Source: a virus. Taken from it: a stretch of 48,306 nucleotides of DNA. The notes beneath the pieces were generated by a model. It searched no databases. It was not told the origin of the DNA and saw only the letters and a list, made by a program, of their open reading frames with translations. Of the stretch, positions 24,901 to 32,906 are shown in pieces. The position numbers were made by a program, and so were the translations under genes. The stretch's first letter is position 1; each line of letters begins with the position of its first letter. The DNA lies in the IMG/VR virus record IMGVR_UViG_3300034118_001520, positions 1-48,306 of that record; one strand, 5' to 3'.

Positions 24901-26335
24901 GGGTGCTGGCATCAATACTGTGCGGACTGGAACCAAGACGCACATTATGGCCATGACAGACAAAGACGCCGCGGCCCTTACAGGCGACCGGGAACTCAAG
25001 AGCGCCGAGACTGTCGATTGGAAGGGAAATCTCAAGCCCATTAAAGGCGGCTTGTTTGATGAGTCACTTACGGGCGGTCATGGCGGCAGTCGGTGGGCAA
25101 AGATTACGCTTCAAGAGCCGATGCCCAATCCCGTCATGGAAGAACCTATTCGCCGCGTCTTGGGCCTGACAGAGAAGAAATTCCTGGGGATCTTGGCCGG
25201 CCGGGAACAACTGGGTGACGCAACAGGCCCCAAGGCTATTCAACAAGCCCTGGCCAGCATTAATCTCCCTAAAGCCATCGAGCAGGCAAGGGAAGACATC
25301 AAGTCTGGTCGGAAGACAGTTCGGGATGAGGCTGTTCGGCGCCTTGGATTCCTTAAGTCAGCCGAATCGACCAATATCCATCCGAAAGACTGGATGATTA
25401 ATCAGGTTCCAGTTATTCCGCCTGCTTTCCGCCCTGTGTCGACGATGGGGCCAAAGAAGCTCCCGCTCGTAGATAACCCCAATTACCTTTACAAAGAGTT
25501 ATTTGATGCTAATTCAACACTGAAAGAAGCATCTGGGGCCTTATCAGACTATGGCGACGAGCGGCTGGCTGTTTACAACTCAATGAAGGGTGTGACTGGC
25601 TTAGGTGCTCCGACTAACCCCAAGAACGTCGAAAAGAACGTCCAGGGGTTTTTAGCCAAGATCTTCGGCGACAGTCCTAAATTCGGCACCATGCAGCGAA
25701 AACTGCTTTCGAGCACTGTTGACTTGGTCGGCCGCGCTGTCATTACGCCGAACTCTGATCTGGATATGGACGAAGTAGCCCTGCCTGAAGAGAAAGCCTG
25801 GGATATCTACAAGCCGTTTGTTATTCGCGGCCTTGTTCGTCGTGGCTTACCTCGAATGCAGGCACTCCAGGCTGTTGAAGACAAAAACAAAGCCGCCTTC
25901 GACGAATTAAACACCCAGATGAACGCTAAGCCCATTGTAATTAACCGGGCGCCCGTCTTGCACCGCTACGGCGTGATGGCATTTAAACCGCGCTTGACCA
26001 AAAATAAGGTCATGGAGGTTAACCCGGTAATCACGAAGGGGTTTGGTGCAGATTTTGACGGGGACGCTATGCAATATCACGTTCCCAGCACAAATGAGGC
26101 GGCAAAAGAAGCACTTGATAAGATGTTACCTAGTAAGAACTTGTTTAGTACGTCCAGCTTCAAGGCTCACTACGTTCCAAACAAGGATTACCAGACTGGG
26201 CTGTACCTAGCATCGAGTAGAATAAATCAACGCAGTAAACCACGCGTGTTTAAAAGCAAACTAGAGGCTGTGGCGGCTTACCGGCGCGGCGAAATCAACG
26301 TAGACACGCCCGTACACATTGTGGAAGATAAATAG
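21962..26335 (+). CDS. DNA-directed RNA polymerase, beta subunit fused to N-terminal half of beta'
   Basis: This 1457-aa protein carries multisubunit polymerase landmarks. Beta part (1 to about 1010): GDKLTGRYGDKGV (772-784), VSPLGLISRVNPAQIIE (about 807-823), and KLHHTAESKGQGRAMAGYT with the LELGALLSHGAG end of beta. Beta' part (from about 1013): ETVDWKGNLKPIKGGLFDE, VPVIPPAFRP (about 1149), NRAPVLHRYG (1328), and the catalytic FGADFDGDAMQ with Asp residues at 1364, 1366 and 1368 that hold Mg2+. The chain stops soon after GLYLASS, where normal beta' runs on. The Cys zinc ribbon usually following GLFDE is absent. GTG 21962 follows GGAGG. The rest of beta' is encoded at 27225. Confidence 0.95.
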   Translation: MLPLNAPQEQPREFGDVPALRQSIFNNALQSAQSIEPIKNDLYTLQLNDVAYDGPEAFTKADQKRAVLTRGNLSRKLRGTWTLTDNKTNTPVANRPVTLASVPYLTDSGTFVNKGVEYTLAHQLRLRPGVFTRQKDNGELEAHVNTLPGKGRSHRYYLDPQTGVFKIQIGQAQIPLMPLLKTLGVTDKQLRDTWGNEITAVNMQQGDAGTLDKLYQRLVYSPDPKADELAKIKAIATEFNKTEFDEEVTSRTLGKPYKNLTPDAILDITKKLIAVNRKEADSDDRDSMAFQSVFGPEDLLAERFVKDRSVLRQLLWKATAKKSLDHIPTGVFNKSIQAALLGSGLGSSLEEINPAEIFDHQTRVTRLGEGGIGSMDAIPAESRSVQPSHFGFIDYLRTPESGKVGVDMRFAAGARKSGKNLHTFVIPVRNANTGKTEYKTPQELTDMPLMFPGEDKSDLPMVAALVGGKIKYVPRKDAQYTVPNMDNTFSALTNMVPMKSMVKGQRVIMGARMFTQALPLVNAEAPLVQSATNDDENISHEDLIGAKMGTVKADEPAEVLQVTPDNIVLRLRDGTKKTVDLYNDMPFNRKTFWTQKAAVQPGDVIKPGQIIATSNFTDKSGAAALGMNMRVAYVPFRGKNYEDAIVISESAAKRLTSEHMYQNEAEWDDNTHVGKKAFVSLFPSEYDKKLLDNFDDQGAIKKGTTVNFGDPLVLVAKKKEQVYGKVHRGRAGSFSNDTLTWDHHSPGIVTDVEHTKKGVSVVVKSQAQMESGDKLTGRYGDKGVIAEVVPDNQMPHDKDGNPFEVLVSPLGLISRVNPAQIIEAALGKVAAKTGKPYKIKDFDSEKDLVEFAQQELAKHGLSDTEEVINPESGHKIPGILTGQRFFMKLHHTAESKGQGRAMAGYTAEGTPAKGGSEGAKRVGMLELGALLSHGAGKVIRDAKMVRGQANPEYWSQFMAGYDAPLPKVPHVYEKFVNQLKGAGINTVRTGTKTHIMAMTDKDAAALTGDRELKSAETVDWKGNLKPIKGGLFDESLTGGHGGSRWAKITLQEPMPNPVMEEPIRRVLGLTEKKFLGILAGREQLGDATGPKAIQQALASINLPKAIEQAREDIKSGRKTVRDEAVRRLGFLKSAESTNIHPKDWMINQVPVIPPAFRPVSTMGPKKLPLVDNPNYLYKELFDANSTLKEASGALSDYGDERLAVYNSMKGVTGLGAPTNPKNVEKNVQGFLAKIFGDSPKFGTMQRKLLSSTVDLVGRAVITPNSDLDMDEVALPEEKAWDIYKPFVIRGLVRRGLPRMQALQAVEDKNKAAFDELNTQMNAKPIVINRAPVLHRYGVMAFKPRLTKNKVMEVNPVITKGFGADFDGDAMQYHVPSTNEAAKEALDKMLPSKNLFSTSSFKAHYVPNKDYQTGLYLASSRINQRSKPRVFKSKLEAVAAYRRGEINVDTPVHIVEDK

Positions 26336-26351
26336 ACACAGGGAGGCTTTC

Positions 26352-26996
26352 ATGGCGATCAACCCGTATTTAATGTCGATGGCCCGCGATCAATTCGAGA
26401 AGTCGGCCGTCGTTCCGCCTGGCGGCGGTGACCCGTCTATGGGTGCAGCCCCGCCTGTTGATCCTTCTATGGGCGGTGCGCCGCCTATGGACCCGGCTGC
26501 TATGGGTGCCGTTCCACCCGCCGGCCCGGCTGCACCGGTTGATCCGGCCACCGCGATGGCTGCAATGGGAGGTGCTCCCGCCCCCGCTGCGATGCCTGCG
26601 GCTGCGCCCGCTCCCGCTGCGCCGGCCGGCGGCCAGAAGTTAAAGCCTGAGCAGATGATGCAGATGATCGATATGCGGCTGTACAACATGCAACAGCAGT
26701 TAACATCGATTATGAACGCCATGGGCGTGCAAGTCGCTCCTGAGTCGCTTGTTCTTCCTCCGGGCACGACTGGTGCCCCGCCTGCCGAATCGGCTCTCCC
26801 CGGCGGTCCTATGGCTCCGCCTCCGCCGCAAGACCCTGCCGCGGCTGGTATGCCTCCCGGTGGTATGCCTCCCGAGGCTATGCCGCCTGAGATGGCGAAA
26901 GGTGCCAACTGGAATGCCGGTCAGATTTTAGATCTGCATACCAAGGCGTCGGCGATCAAGGCGTTACGGAGGAGTTTAGAGAGCAATGCGGGTTAA
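26352..26996 (+). CDS. Pro/Ala/Met-rich protein lying between the two polymerase genes
   Basis: This 214-aa protein starts MAINPYLMSMARDQFEKSAV, has a long Pro/Ala/Gly/Met-rich region, one ordered-looking helix in the middle (PEQMMQMIDMRLYNMQQQL, about 105-123), then more low complexity (GMPPGGMPPEAMPPEMAKG) and a C-terminal helix (ASAIKALRRSLES). GGAGG sits 6 nt before ATG 26352. The MPPEA units recur in the scaffold-like protein at 37033. No family is recognised. Its place in the polymerase operon suggests a polymerase-associated or packaging adaptor protein, but this is unproven. Confidence 0.55.
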   Translation: MAINPYLMSMARDQFEKSAVVPPGGGDPSMGAAPPVDPSMGGAPPMDPAAMGAVPPAGPAAPVDPATAMAAMGGAPAPAAMPAAAPAPAAPAGGQKLKPEQMMQMIDMRLYNMQQQLTSIMNAMGVQVAPESLVLPPGTTGAPPAESALPGGPMAPPPPQDPAAAGMPPGGMPPEAMPPEMAKGANWNAGQILDLHTKASAIKALRRSLESNAG

Positions 26997-27225
26997 AACG
27001 CAATTTAACCTGCAACCAGCGGACACGCCGGCCCATAGCGTCGTAATTGAAGACGACATGGGTAATCCAATTATCGTGGCAACACAACTGACCGAGTCAA
27101 TTGTGTTTTCCACGGTAAATGACCCCGACTTCCAGTCCGTGCTTCGATCTCTCGGCATTACTAAGACTGTAAAAATAACAGAATTTAAACCCAAGCCGCT
27201 TCAAGATATTATCTGGACACCGTGA
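26986..27225 (+). CDS. small protein coupled to the polymerase beta' C-terminal gene
   Basis: This 79-aa protein (MRVKTQFNLQPADTPAHSVV...) is beta-rich and ends EFKPKPLQDIIWTP. It overlaps the previous gene by 11 nt and the beta' gene by the TGATG junction at 27223-27227, so three genes are read in tight coupling. No motif is recognised. Candidates by location are an omega-like assembly factor or a specificity factor, though it lacks any omega signature I can see. Confidence 0.5.
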   Translation: MRVKTQFNLQPADTPAHSVVIEDDMGNPIIVATQLTESIVFSTVNDPDFQSVLRSLGITKTVKITEFKPKPLQDIIWTP

Positions 27226-29108
27226 TGTTAAAAACCACGCTTGGTCAAATTCTGATTAACGACGCACTCCCGGAAGATCTGCGGGACTACGATCGTGTCT
27301 TAGATAAAAAGACGATGGGTGCCTTGGCGACAAAACTAGCCGAGCAGTACCCAGACAAATATCGAGATGTCATGAAGCGGCTGCACGACGTCGCTCACGA
27401 GTCGGCCCATACGACCGGCGGCCTGTCTTTCGGGCTCAAAGATATTAAGCAGACGCTTGCCGCTCGCCATGCCCAGATAAAGGCTCGTGCCGGTCTGCGT
27501 GCGATCATGGCGAACGGCAAATTCTCCGAAGAACAGCGAACGCAGAAGATCCTAGAACTAGCCTCAACTATTCAGCAGAAACTAGTAGAGGACGTTTATG
27601 CCGAGGCTAAAGGTAATGATAATCCTTTGATGCACCAGGTGTTGGGGTCTGGTGTCGGCAATAAATACTCGCTGAATTCGATCATTGGTGCCGACATGCA
27701 ATATGTCGACCACAAAAACGATCCGATTCCTTTGCCGGTGCTGCACAGTTACAGCCGAGGCTTAAGACCCGCCGAGTATTTTGCGGGCGCCTTCGGCGCC
27801 CGCAAGGGTGTAATTGATACTAAGACGGCTACGGCAGACGCCGGCTTTTACGGCAAGCAATTGACCCAAATGGCGCACCGCCTGCTCGTTACCGCCGACG
27901 ATGACGATGACGAAGAATGGAACAGCACAGCGAGCGAGCGTGGCTTCCCTACAGACGTCGATGACCCGGATAACGAAGGTGCCCTGCTTTCGCGACCTGC
28001 GGGGCCGTATAAACGAAACACGGTCCTGACGCCCAAAATCCTGCAAGACATTAAAAAAATGGGCGTCAAGGATATTCTTGTCCGCAGCCCGACTGTGGGC
28101 GGTCCGAGTGACGGCGGAGTTTTCGCTAAAGACGTCGGATTTCGCGAAAAGGGCCGGCTACCGCCGGCCGGTGACTACGTTGGAATTGCAGCAGTTCAGG
28201 CGCTCTCCGAGCCGGTATCGCAGGGGCAATTGTCGTCGAAGCATTCTGGCGGTGTCGGCGGTGCCGGGTCTATTTCTGGCTTCAAGGCGTTAAATGCCTT
28301 GGTACAGGTGCCGAAGACATACCCGGATGGCGCCGCTCACGCCCAGCGCGACGGCAAAGTGCAGGAGATCCGCCAAGCACCGCAAGGCGGCGTATACGTC
28401 ACCATCGACGGCGAAGAACACTACGTCGGGGCCGACCGCACTGTCGCCGTTAAAAAGGGCGACACACTTGAAGCCGGCGACGCGATTTCAGACGGCATGC
28501 CGAATCCGGCCGAGATTGTTAAGCACAAGGGTATTGGCGAGGGCCGGCGTTACTTTACGCAAGCTATGCGGCAAGTTATGAAAAACAGCGGCATGAGCCC
28601 GCACCGCCGAAATATCGAATTGCTGTCGCGAGGCATTGTGAATCATGTCCGCATGCTCGACGAATACGGCGACCACGCGCCAGAAGACGTTGTGCCGTAT
28701 TCGATGCTGGAGCGCAACTGGCAGCCGCGCCCGGGGAGCGTTGCGGGCAACCCTACAACGTTAACAGGGCATTATCTTGAGCGGCCCGTGCTGCATTATT
28801 CTATCGGCACAAAAATAAGTAAATCTGTCAACGAAAACTTAAAAAAGTACAACATCGCGAGCGTGCAGGCGCACAAAGAACCCCCACCGTTTCAGCCTGA
28901 AATGATTCGCGGAATGTCAAACATCTCACACGACCCGGACTGGATGACGCGCATGCTGGGGTCGTATCAAGAAAAAGGCCTGCTGAACAGCGTACACCGC
29001 GGTTTAACGAGCGACGCGGCCGGCAGCAGTTACGTCCCGGCTTTAGCCCGCGGCGAGCAATTTGGCGTTACAGGTGTTACAAGCGGGTGGAAGCCGGAAG
29101 GCGTTTAA
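27225..29108 (+). CDS. DNA-directed RNA polymerase, C-terminal half of beta'
   Basis: This 627-aa protein takes up beta' where the 1457-aa protein leaves off. LKTTLGQILINDALPEDL matches the bacterial TTxGRxxFNxxLPE segment. GLRPAEYFAGAFGARKGVID and TKTATADAGFYGKQLTQMAH (about 179-219) are the bridge helix, and GDYVGIAAVQALSEPVSQGQ followed by LSSKHSGG (about 316-343) is the trigger loop. The segment between them, ILVRSPTVGGPSDGGVFAKD, aligns with the usual zinc-binding part but has no cysteines. An acidic insert (DDDDDEE) lies at about 226. ATG 27225 is chosen from the TGATG overlap. Confidence 0.93.
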   Translation: MLKTTLGQILINDALPEDLRDYDRVLDKKTMGALATKLAEQYPDKYRDVMKRLHDVAHESAHTTGGLSFGLKDIKQTLAARHAQIKARAGLRAIMANGKFSEEQRTQKILELASTIQQKLVEDVYAEAKGNDNPLMHQVLGSGVGNKYSLNSIIGADMQYVDHKNDPIPLPVLHSYSRGLRPAEYFAGAFGARKGVIDTKTATADAGFYGKQLTQMAHRLLVTADDDDDEEWNSTASERGFPTDVDDPDNEGALLSRPAGPYKRNTVLTPKILQDIKKMGVKDILVRSPTVGGPSDGGVFAKDVGFREKGRLPPAGDYVGIAAVQALSEPVSQGQLSSKHSGGVGGAGSISGFKALNALVQVPKTYPDGAAHAQRDGKVQEIRQAPQGGVYVTIDGEEHYVGADRTVAVKKGDTLEAGDAISDGMPNPAEIVKHKGIGEGRRYFTQAMRQVMKNSGMSPHRRNIELLSRGIVNHVRMLDEYGDHAPEDVVPYSMLERNWQPRPGSVAGNPTTLTGHYLERPVLHYSIGTKISKSVNENLKKYNIASVQAHKEPPPFQPEMIRGMSNISHDPDWMTRMLGSYQEKGLLNSVHRGLTSDAAGSSYVPALARGEQFGVTGVTSGWKPEGV

Positions 29109-29187
29109 TGTAGGATAATAGGCTGTAACACGCTAAAGTAGTAAACAGTCAGCGTTTCGTTACGTTTAGTGCCGCATGGAGGTGGCC

Positions 29188-31581
29188 GTGTACAACAAAA
29201 GCAAAAAAGAAGCGTCGTGGCAGCACTGGCTGAAGGTAGTTAGGTCTCACGACCGCAGCCAAGTCAAACAGGCCGAAATTGGCGGCCGTGGCGATGACAC
29301 TTCTTTTGAACAGGCGTTTTCTAACCTGGCCCACGCTTACTTGCGTGACTCAGCGCCCAAATTGCTTGATCACGAAGTCGGTTTCCAATTATTGGACCGC
29401 AACCGCGAGAACACAAAAGCCGTTGGCGTATTTGCTTTTAAAGTCGGTGCCCAGTGGCTTTACGCCCCGGTATTCTTTTTAAACGGCGACTTGAAAGGGC
29501 ACGAACTCCTGTACATCAAAAATCAGGATATGTTCGTACCGCTCAAAGAAAACTGGATCAACTATTTAATCAATCGAAAGCCGAACATCCTTGGCAACGG
29601 CGTCGATCGAAATCTGTCGAATCTTGGCCAACGGCAGCCGGACTTCACGCAACTTTCCCGCAGCCCGTCAAAGTTCGGCTCGGCGCAGCCCACGCTCAAA
29701 GAGATGATGACTGCGGCCATGCCGGCATTTGCGAAATCGGCCACGATGAATACCGCCCAGGCTTTTGCCGAACTTGGCAGTGCGATCAACCTGCCGGCGT
29801 TCTTAAAAGAAGCCAGCATGCAAATGTTAAGCACGCTGGTTAACAGCTGCAAGAAAGCCCCCGAACTCGCCGAGGCCATCGACTCGTTCCACGGTTTAAA
29901 TATCGTCAAAGAGGCCGTAGCACAGGCGTCGGCTCGCGTAAGCCGCACAAAAGTGGCGAGCGTGTTGTCTGAGGCTCCCAAAACGCCAGCGGCTGAAAAG
30001 TCGCTTGAAGTCATTACGCTCGATACGACGGTGCAGACTAAGTTACCGCCGGGTCACACAGAAGAAGACCAGGAAAAACTTTTGCGGGACGGCGTGCTGA
30101 TTCTCGACAAGCGGGATCGCGACAACGTTTCGATTCCCTACCATATCCAAGTCGAGAAGCGGCTGTTTAATCCGACCGAGAGCGGTCTGTACGAAATCCT
30201 CGTCAAGCCGGGCAATATTGAACGCTGCTACGTGGCCGTATTCCCGATGGGTGCCGCCAAGCGGTCTAACTTCGTCACGGTCGTTCGCATTGACGGTAAA
30301 GCCGACTGGATTAACACACGGGCTGACCATGTTTTTGCACTTTCCCGCGTAGAGGGCGAAGAGTTTGACAAATGGTATGACGGTCTTCCGGAAGCCAAAA
30401 GCCTTCCGTCCGGTCGCTCGCGCGTAATGCTGCTTAACAAGCGCGGCGACACTACCGCCCCGGTTCGGAGCCTTCGCGAATATGGCGAAACAAATGGCTC
30501 GACGGTGTACGAAGTGCATCTCGAGGATTACACAAAGTTTCCGCCCAAGGGCAGCATTTCTCCGTGTTGCTACTCTGACCCGCTTAATTACGACAAGTAC
30601 CGCGACGGCGTGCGGCTGCATTTAAACGGTAAAAAGGGTTCGTCGCTGCGTGCCAGCATGGGCGACATCTTTGTGCCGGAAGGGTTCAAGATGCTGAAGT
30701 GCGAGCCGGGCGAAGACGACGTCGATTCGGCTGAAGGGCAGGGTGCATGCGGTTGCGGCGAAAGCAAAGATCCGCCGCTGATGCCGGGCAACCTGCTTGA
30801 CGCCCAGATGGAGTTGATGCAAAAAACATCGTCTTTAACTGTGACAAATAACGGTCACGCTGTAGAGATTCACAGCGGGCAAAAACAACTCGTTGAAAAA
30901 GAACTGTCTGAAAAGCAGGCACTGGTGTCGTTAGTACGGCAGCACGGTTTACGAGAAGAAGCCGCCCGCGACATTCTGAAACAAGCGGCTGATAAACGAA
31001 AGTTTGAGTGCCGCGTAAAATATGCCGAGCCGTACGGCAGCCCGATGATGATCAACAGTGCCCCGAACGCTCCGAGTGATCCCGGCGCGGTCATGGGCGG
31101 CGAAAGCATCATGGGCACGAGCGTTCCAACACAACTCGGTATTGACGTCGGTATGCCTGTGTCGGGCATGGCTGCTAGTCAGACGGATCGCAGCGTTTAC
31201 AACCCGAACACTGAGTTAGATCAAAAAGATTTACGCTCGGTAATCGACGCCGCTCAAAGCGGTCAACGCGAAGTATTTGACACAGCGATGATTGGCTCCA
31301 TGTTGCGAACTGTACGCGACGACGGCATGGTAGATCGCTACATGGGTGAACTGACAAAGGGCCTCGACAAACTGGGGCGCATCTTGTTTATGTTTTATTG
31401 GCATGGCGACCGGTTTGCCGATCGTTATGGCAAGGCCGACATGCCGGAACTGGAAGATTCGCTGCGTAACGCATTTGAGATGCTTGGCGACGTCATCTTG
31501 TTCCTGAAGCAAAAGACAATCGAGCCGTATCCAGAAGAAGCCAACAGCGACGTCGACTTAGGTCCCGTTGCCAACTCTTAA
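29188..31581 (+). CDS. large virion-type protein of unknown function
   Basis: This 797-aa protein follows the polymerase operon. Its first 130 residues form a mixed domain (VGVFAFKVGAQWLYAPVFFL, LLYIKNQDMFVPL), the middle (about 270-520) is beta-rich, there is a Cys cluster GACGCGE near 545, and the C-terminal 130 residues contain a helical segment ELTKGLDKLGRILFMFYWHG. GTG 29188 is chosen because GGAGGTGG lies just upstream; ATG 29176 would place the start inside that site. It is in the structural block, so a head or portal-vertex role is plausible, but I recognise no portal motif. Confidence 0.55.
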   Translation: MYNKSKKEASWQHWLKVVRSHDRSQVKQAEIGGRGDDTSFEQAFSNLAHAYLRDSAPKLLDHEVGFQLLDRNRENTKAVGVFAFKVGAQWLYAPVFFLNGDLKGHELLYIKNQDMFVPLKENWINYLINRKPNILGNGVDRNLSNLGQRQPDFTQLSRSPSKFGSAQPTLKEMMTAAMPAFAKSATMNTAQAFAELGSAINLPAFLKEASMQMLSTLVNSCKKAPELAEAIDSFHGLNIVKEAVAQASARVSRTKVASVLSEAPKTPAAEKSLEVITLDTTVQTKLPPGHTEEDQEKLLRDGVLILDKRDRDNVSIPYHIQVEKRLFNPTESGLYEILVKPGNIERCYVAVFPMGAAKRSNFVTVVRIDGKADWINTRADHVFALSRVEGEEFDKWYDGLPEAKSLPSGRSRVMLLNKRGDTTAPVRSLREYGETNGSTVYEVHLEDYTKFPPKGSISPCCYSDPLNYDKYRDGVRLHLNGKKGSSLRASMGDIFVPEGFKMLKCEPGEDDVDSAEGQGACGCGESKDPPLMPGNLLDAQMELMQKTSSLTVTNNGHAVEIHSGQKQLVEKELSEKQALVSLVRQHGLREEAARDILKQAADKRKFECRVKYAEPYGSPMMINSAPNAPSDPGAVMGGESIMGTSVPTQLGIDVGMPVSGMAASQTDRSVYNPNTELDQKDLRSVIDAAQSGQREVFDTAMIGSMLRTVRDDGMVDRYMGELTKGLDKLGRILFMFYWHGDRFADRYGKADMPELEDSLRNAFEMLGDVILFLKQKTIEPYPEEANSDVDLGPVANS

Positions 31582-31591
31582 TAGGTGAACT

Positions 31592-31975
31592 ATGCCCAGC
31601 ACAGTTTGGTCAGGCAGTAAAGAGTTTACGACGAATGCCGGGTCGGCAACGACGGTGGCCATTCCAATGCCGCATCGTGGCGTTTTAAAAGGCTACAACC
31701 TCGTCGAGGCGGCTGGTGGTGCAACAGGTAACTTCACTGCCACGCTGTATTCGAGCAAGCAGGATAAGGCGCCGAACAACGCGTTACCGGCAGACACATT
31801 CAAAGTGCTGACGTTTGACCAGGCTGCGGCTTTTAAAAACGACTTAAACGTGTCGTATCTCAATCGTGACGGCTCGCCGACTAATCCGCAGCGCTACCTG
31901 TATCTTAAAATTACGACGGCGGCAGTTAAAAACTTTGTGTTCTCTGTCACCGTAGACACGCCGACGCTGCGCTAA
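31592..31975 (+). CDS. small beta-rich virion protein
   Basis: This 127-aa protein is made of short strands (SATTVAIPMPHRGVLKGYNL, ATLYSSKQDKAP, RYLYLKITTAAVKNFVFSVT), consistent with a jelly-roll or beta-sandwich such as a head decoration or fibre-base protein. There is no signal or membrane segment. GGTGAAC precedes ATG 31592 weakly. Its stop overlaps the next start (TAATG). Function is inferred only from context. Confidence 0.5.
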   Translation: MPSTVWSGSKEFTTNAGSATTVAIPMPHRGVLKGYNLVEAAGGATGNFTATLYSSKQDKAPNNALPADTFKVLTFDQAAAFKNDLNVSYLNRDGSPTNPQRYLYLKITTAAVKNFVFSVTVDTPTLR

Positions 31976-32904
31976 TGCTAAACGCCCTTCGCGATAACCC
32001 TCGACGGTCGCCTAGTTGGCGGTGGCTGCGGGCGGTAAATATTGATGCCGGCGGGCCCAAGGCGTCTCGCAAATTAGACGGTGCGGAAGGCTTTAAGTGG
32101 GTACGCCGTGCTAGCCGGCTGAAACGGCATTTTGAGTTAGCTGGCAGCAGGCCGCAAGCATTGTACGCCCTGCATCTCCGCGACCCGGAATTGTTCTGGG
32201 CCCACTCACTGTGGGTGGAGGATAAAGCACCGTCAAAGTGGGCCGTGGAAGCCCGTGTATTAGCAGGAGAAACGGACGCCGAGATTGCTGCTAAGGTCGG
32301 CACGACGCCAGAGATTATTAACGCGTATATCAACGTATTTTTTGATGTTCGCGAAAAGATGGCCCACACCGATTATGTTGTGAATGTCGTGATGGGTGAT
32401 GCCGTTACTCGCGGATTGCAGGAACGACACTACGACTTGCTCTGGAAGTTAATGGGTTATCACGGCGGCCCGATGGTGCTAGATGCCGTCATTAACAGAT
32501 TTTGCCCGGTCAGCCGCCCGCAAAACCCTGAGAACGTCTCTGGCTTTTTCCAGGATTTTGCAATTAGTGCCATGAAGTACAAGGCGGCACTGGCGACGCT
32601 TACCGTGCAGGCCAACACGCATACACAATTACCGCTTATCGACTCGTTCGCCAAATATGTTGAAATTGAAAGAACGACAGAAAACGCTACTAAAGCGCAG
32701 GTATCCATTGTGGAGAATATCGGGGCTATGTTGACGGCCCTGCCATTCCGCGTTGGGACGAAACTGGATTCTGAAGCTATAAAAATGGTACCCTTTGATA
32801 GTGGCGCGGCAGAATTAAACAACAGCGAAATGATCATTGTGGCGACTGGTGGTAAACTAGAAAATCAGCCCCTGATCGAAAATCTGCGATTCCCGGGAGA
32901 ATAA
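31975..32904 (+). CDS. HTH-containing phage protein, small-terminase-like candidate
   Basis: This 309-aa protein has a helix-turn-helix at about residues 86-112 (ARVLAGETDAEIAAKVGTTP then EIINAYINVFFDVREKM), similar to a common phage protein placed beside terminase or head genes. The remainder is largely helical. The HTH could bind packaging-site DNA as in small terminase subunits, but no large terminase is in the window, so this stays a guess; a transcription factor is the alternative. It is coupled to the gene before it by TAATG and the next gene starts 2 nt after its stop. Confidence 0.5.
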   Translation: MLNALRDNPRRSPSWRWLRAVNIDAGGPKASRKLDGAEGFKWVRRASRLKRHFELAGSRPQALYALHLRDPELFWAHSLWVEDKAPSKWAVEARVLAGETDAEIAAKVGTTPEIINAYINVFFDVREKMAHTDYVVNVVMGDAVTRGLQERHYDLLWKLMGYHGGPMVLDAVINRFCPVSRPQNPENVSGFFQDFAISAMKYKAALATLTVQANTHTQLPLIDSFAKYVEIERTTENATKAQVSIVENIGAMLTALPFRVGTKLDSEAIKMVPFDSGAAELNNSEMIIVATGGKLENQPLIENLRFPGE

Positions 32905-32906
32905 CA

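Noticed and set aside
29188-31581. 797-aa protein considered as the portal protein
   Set aside because: Size and position would fit, but I see no portal-like stem or clip pattern, and the Cys cluster and central beta domain are not typical.
31975-32904. HTH protein considered as a sigma factor for the phage polymerase
   Set aside because: Only one HTH is visible, and there is no region 2-like -10 binding helix. A DNA-binding packaging or structural protein is more likely.
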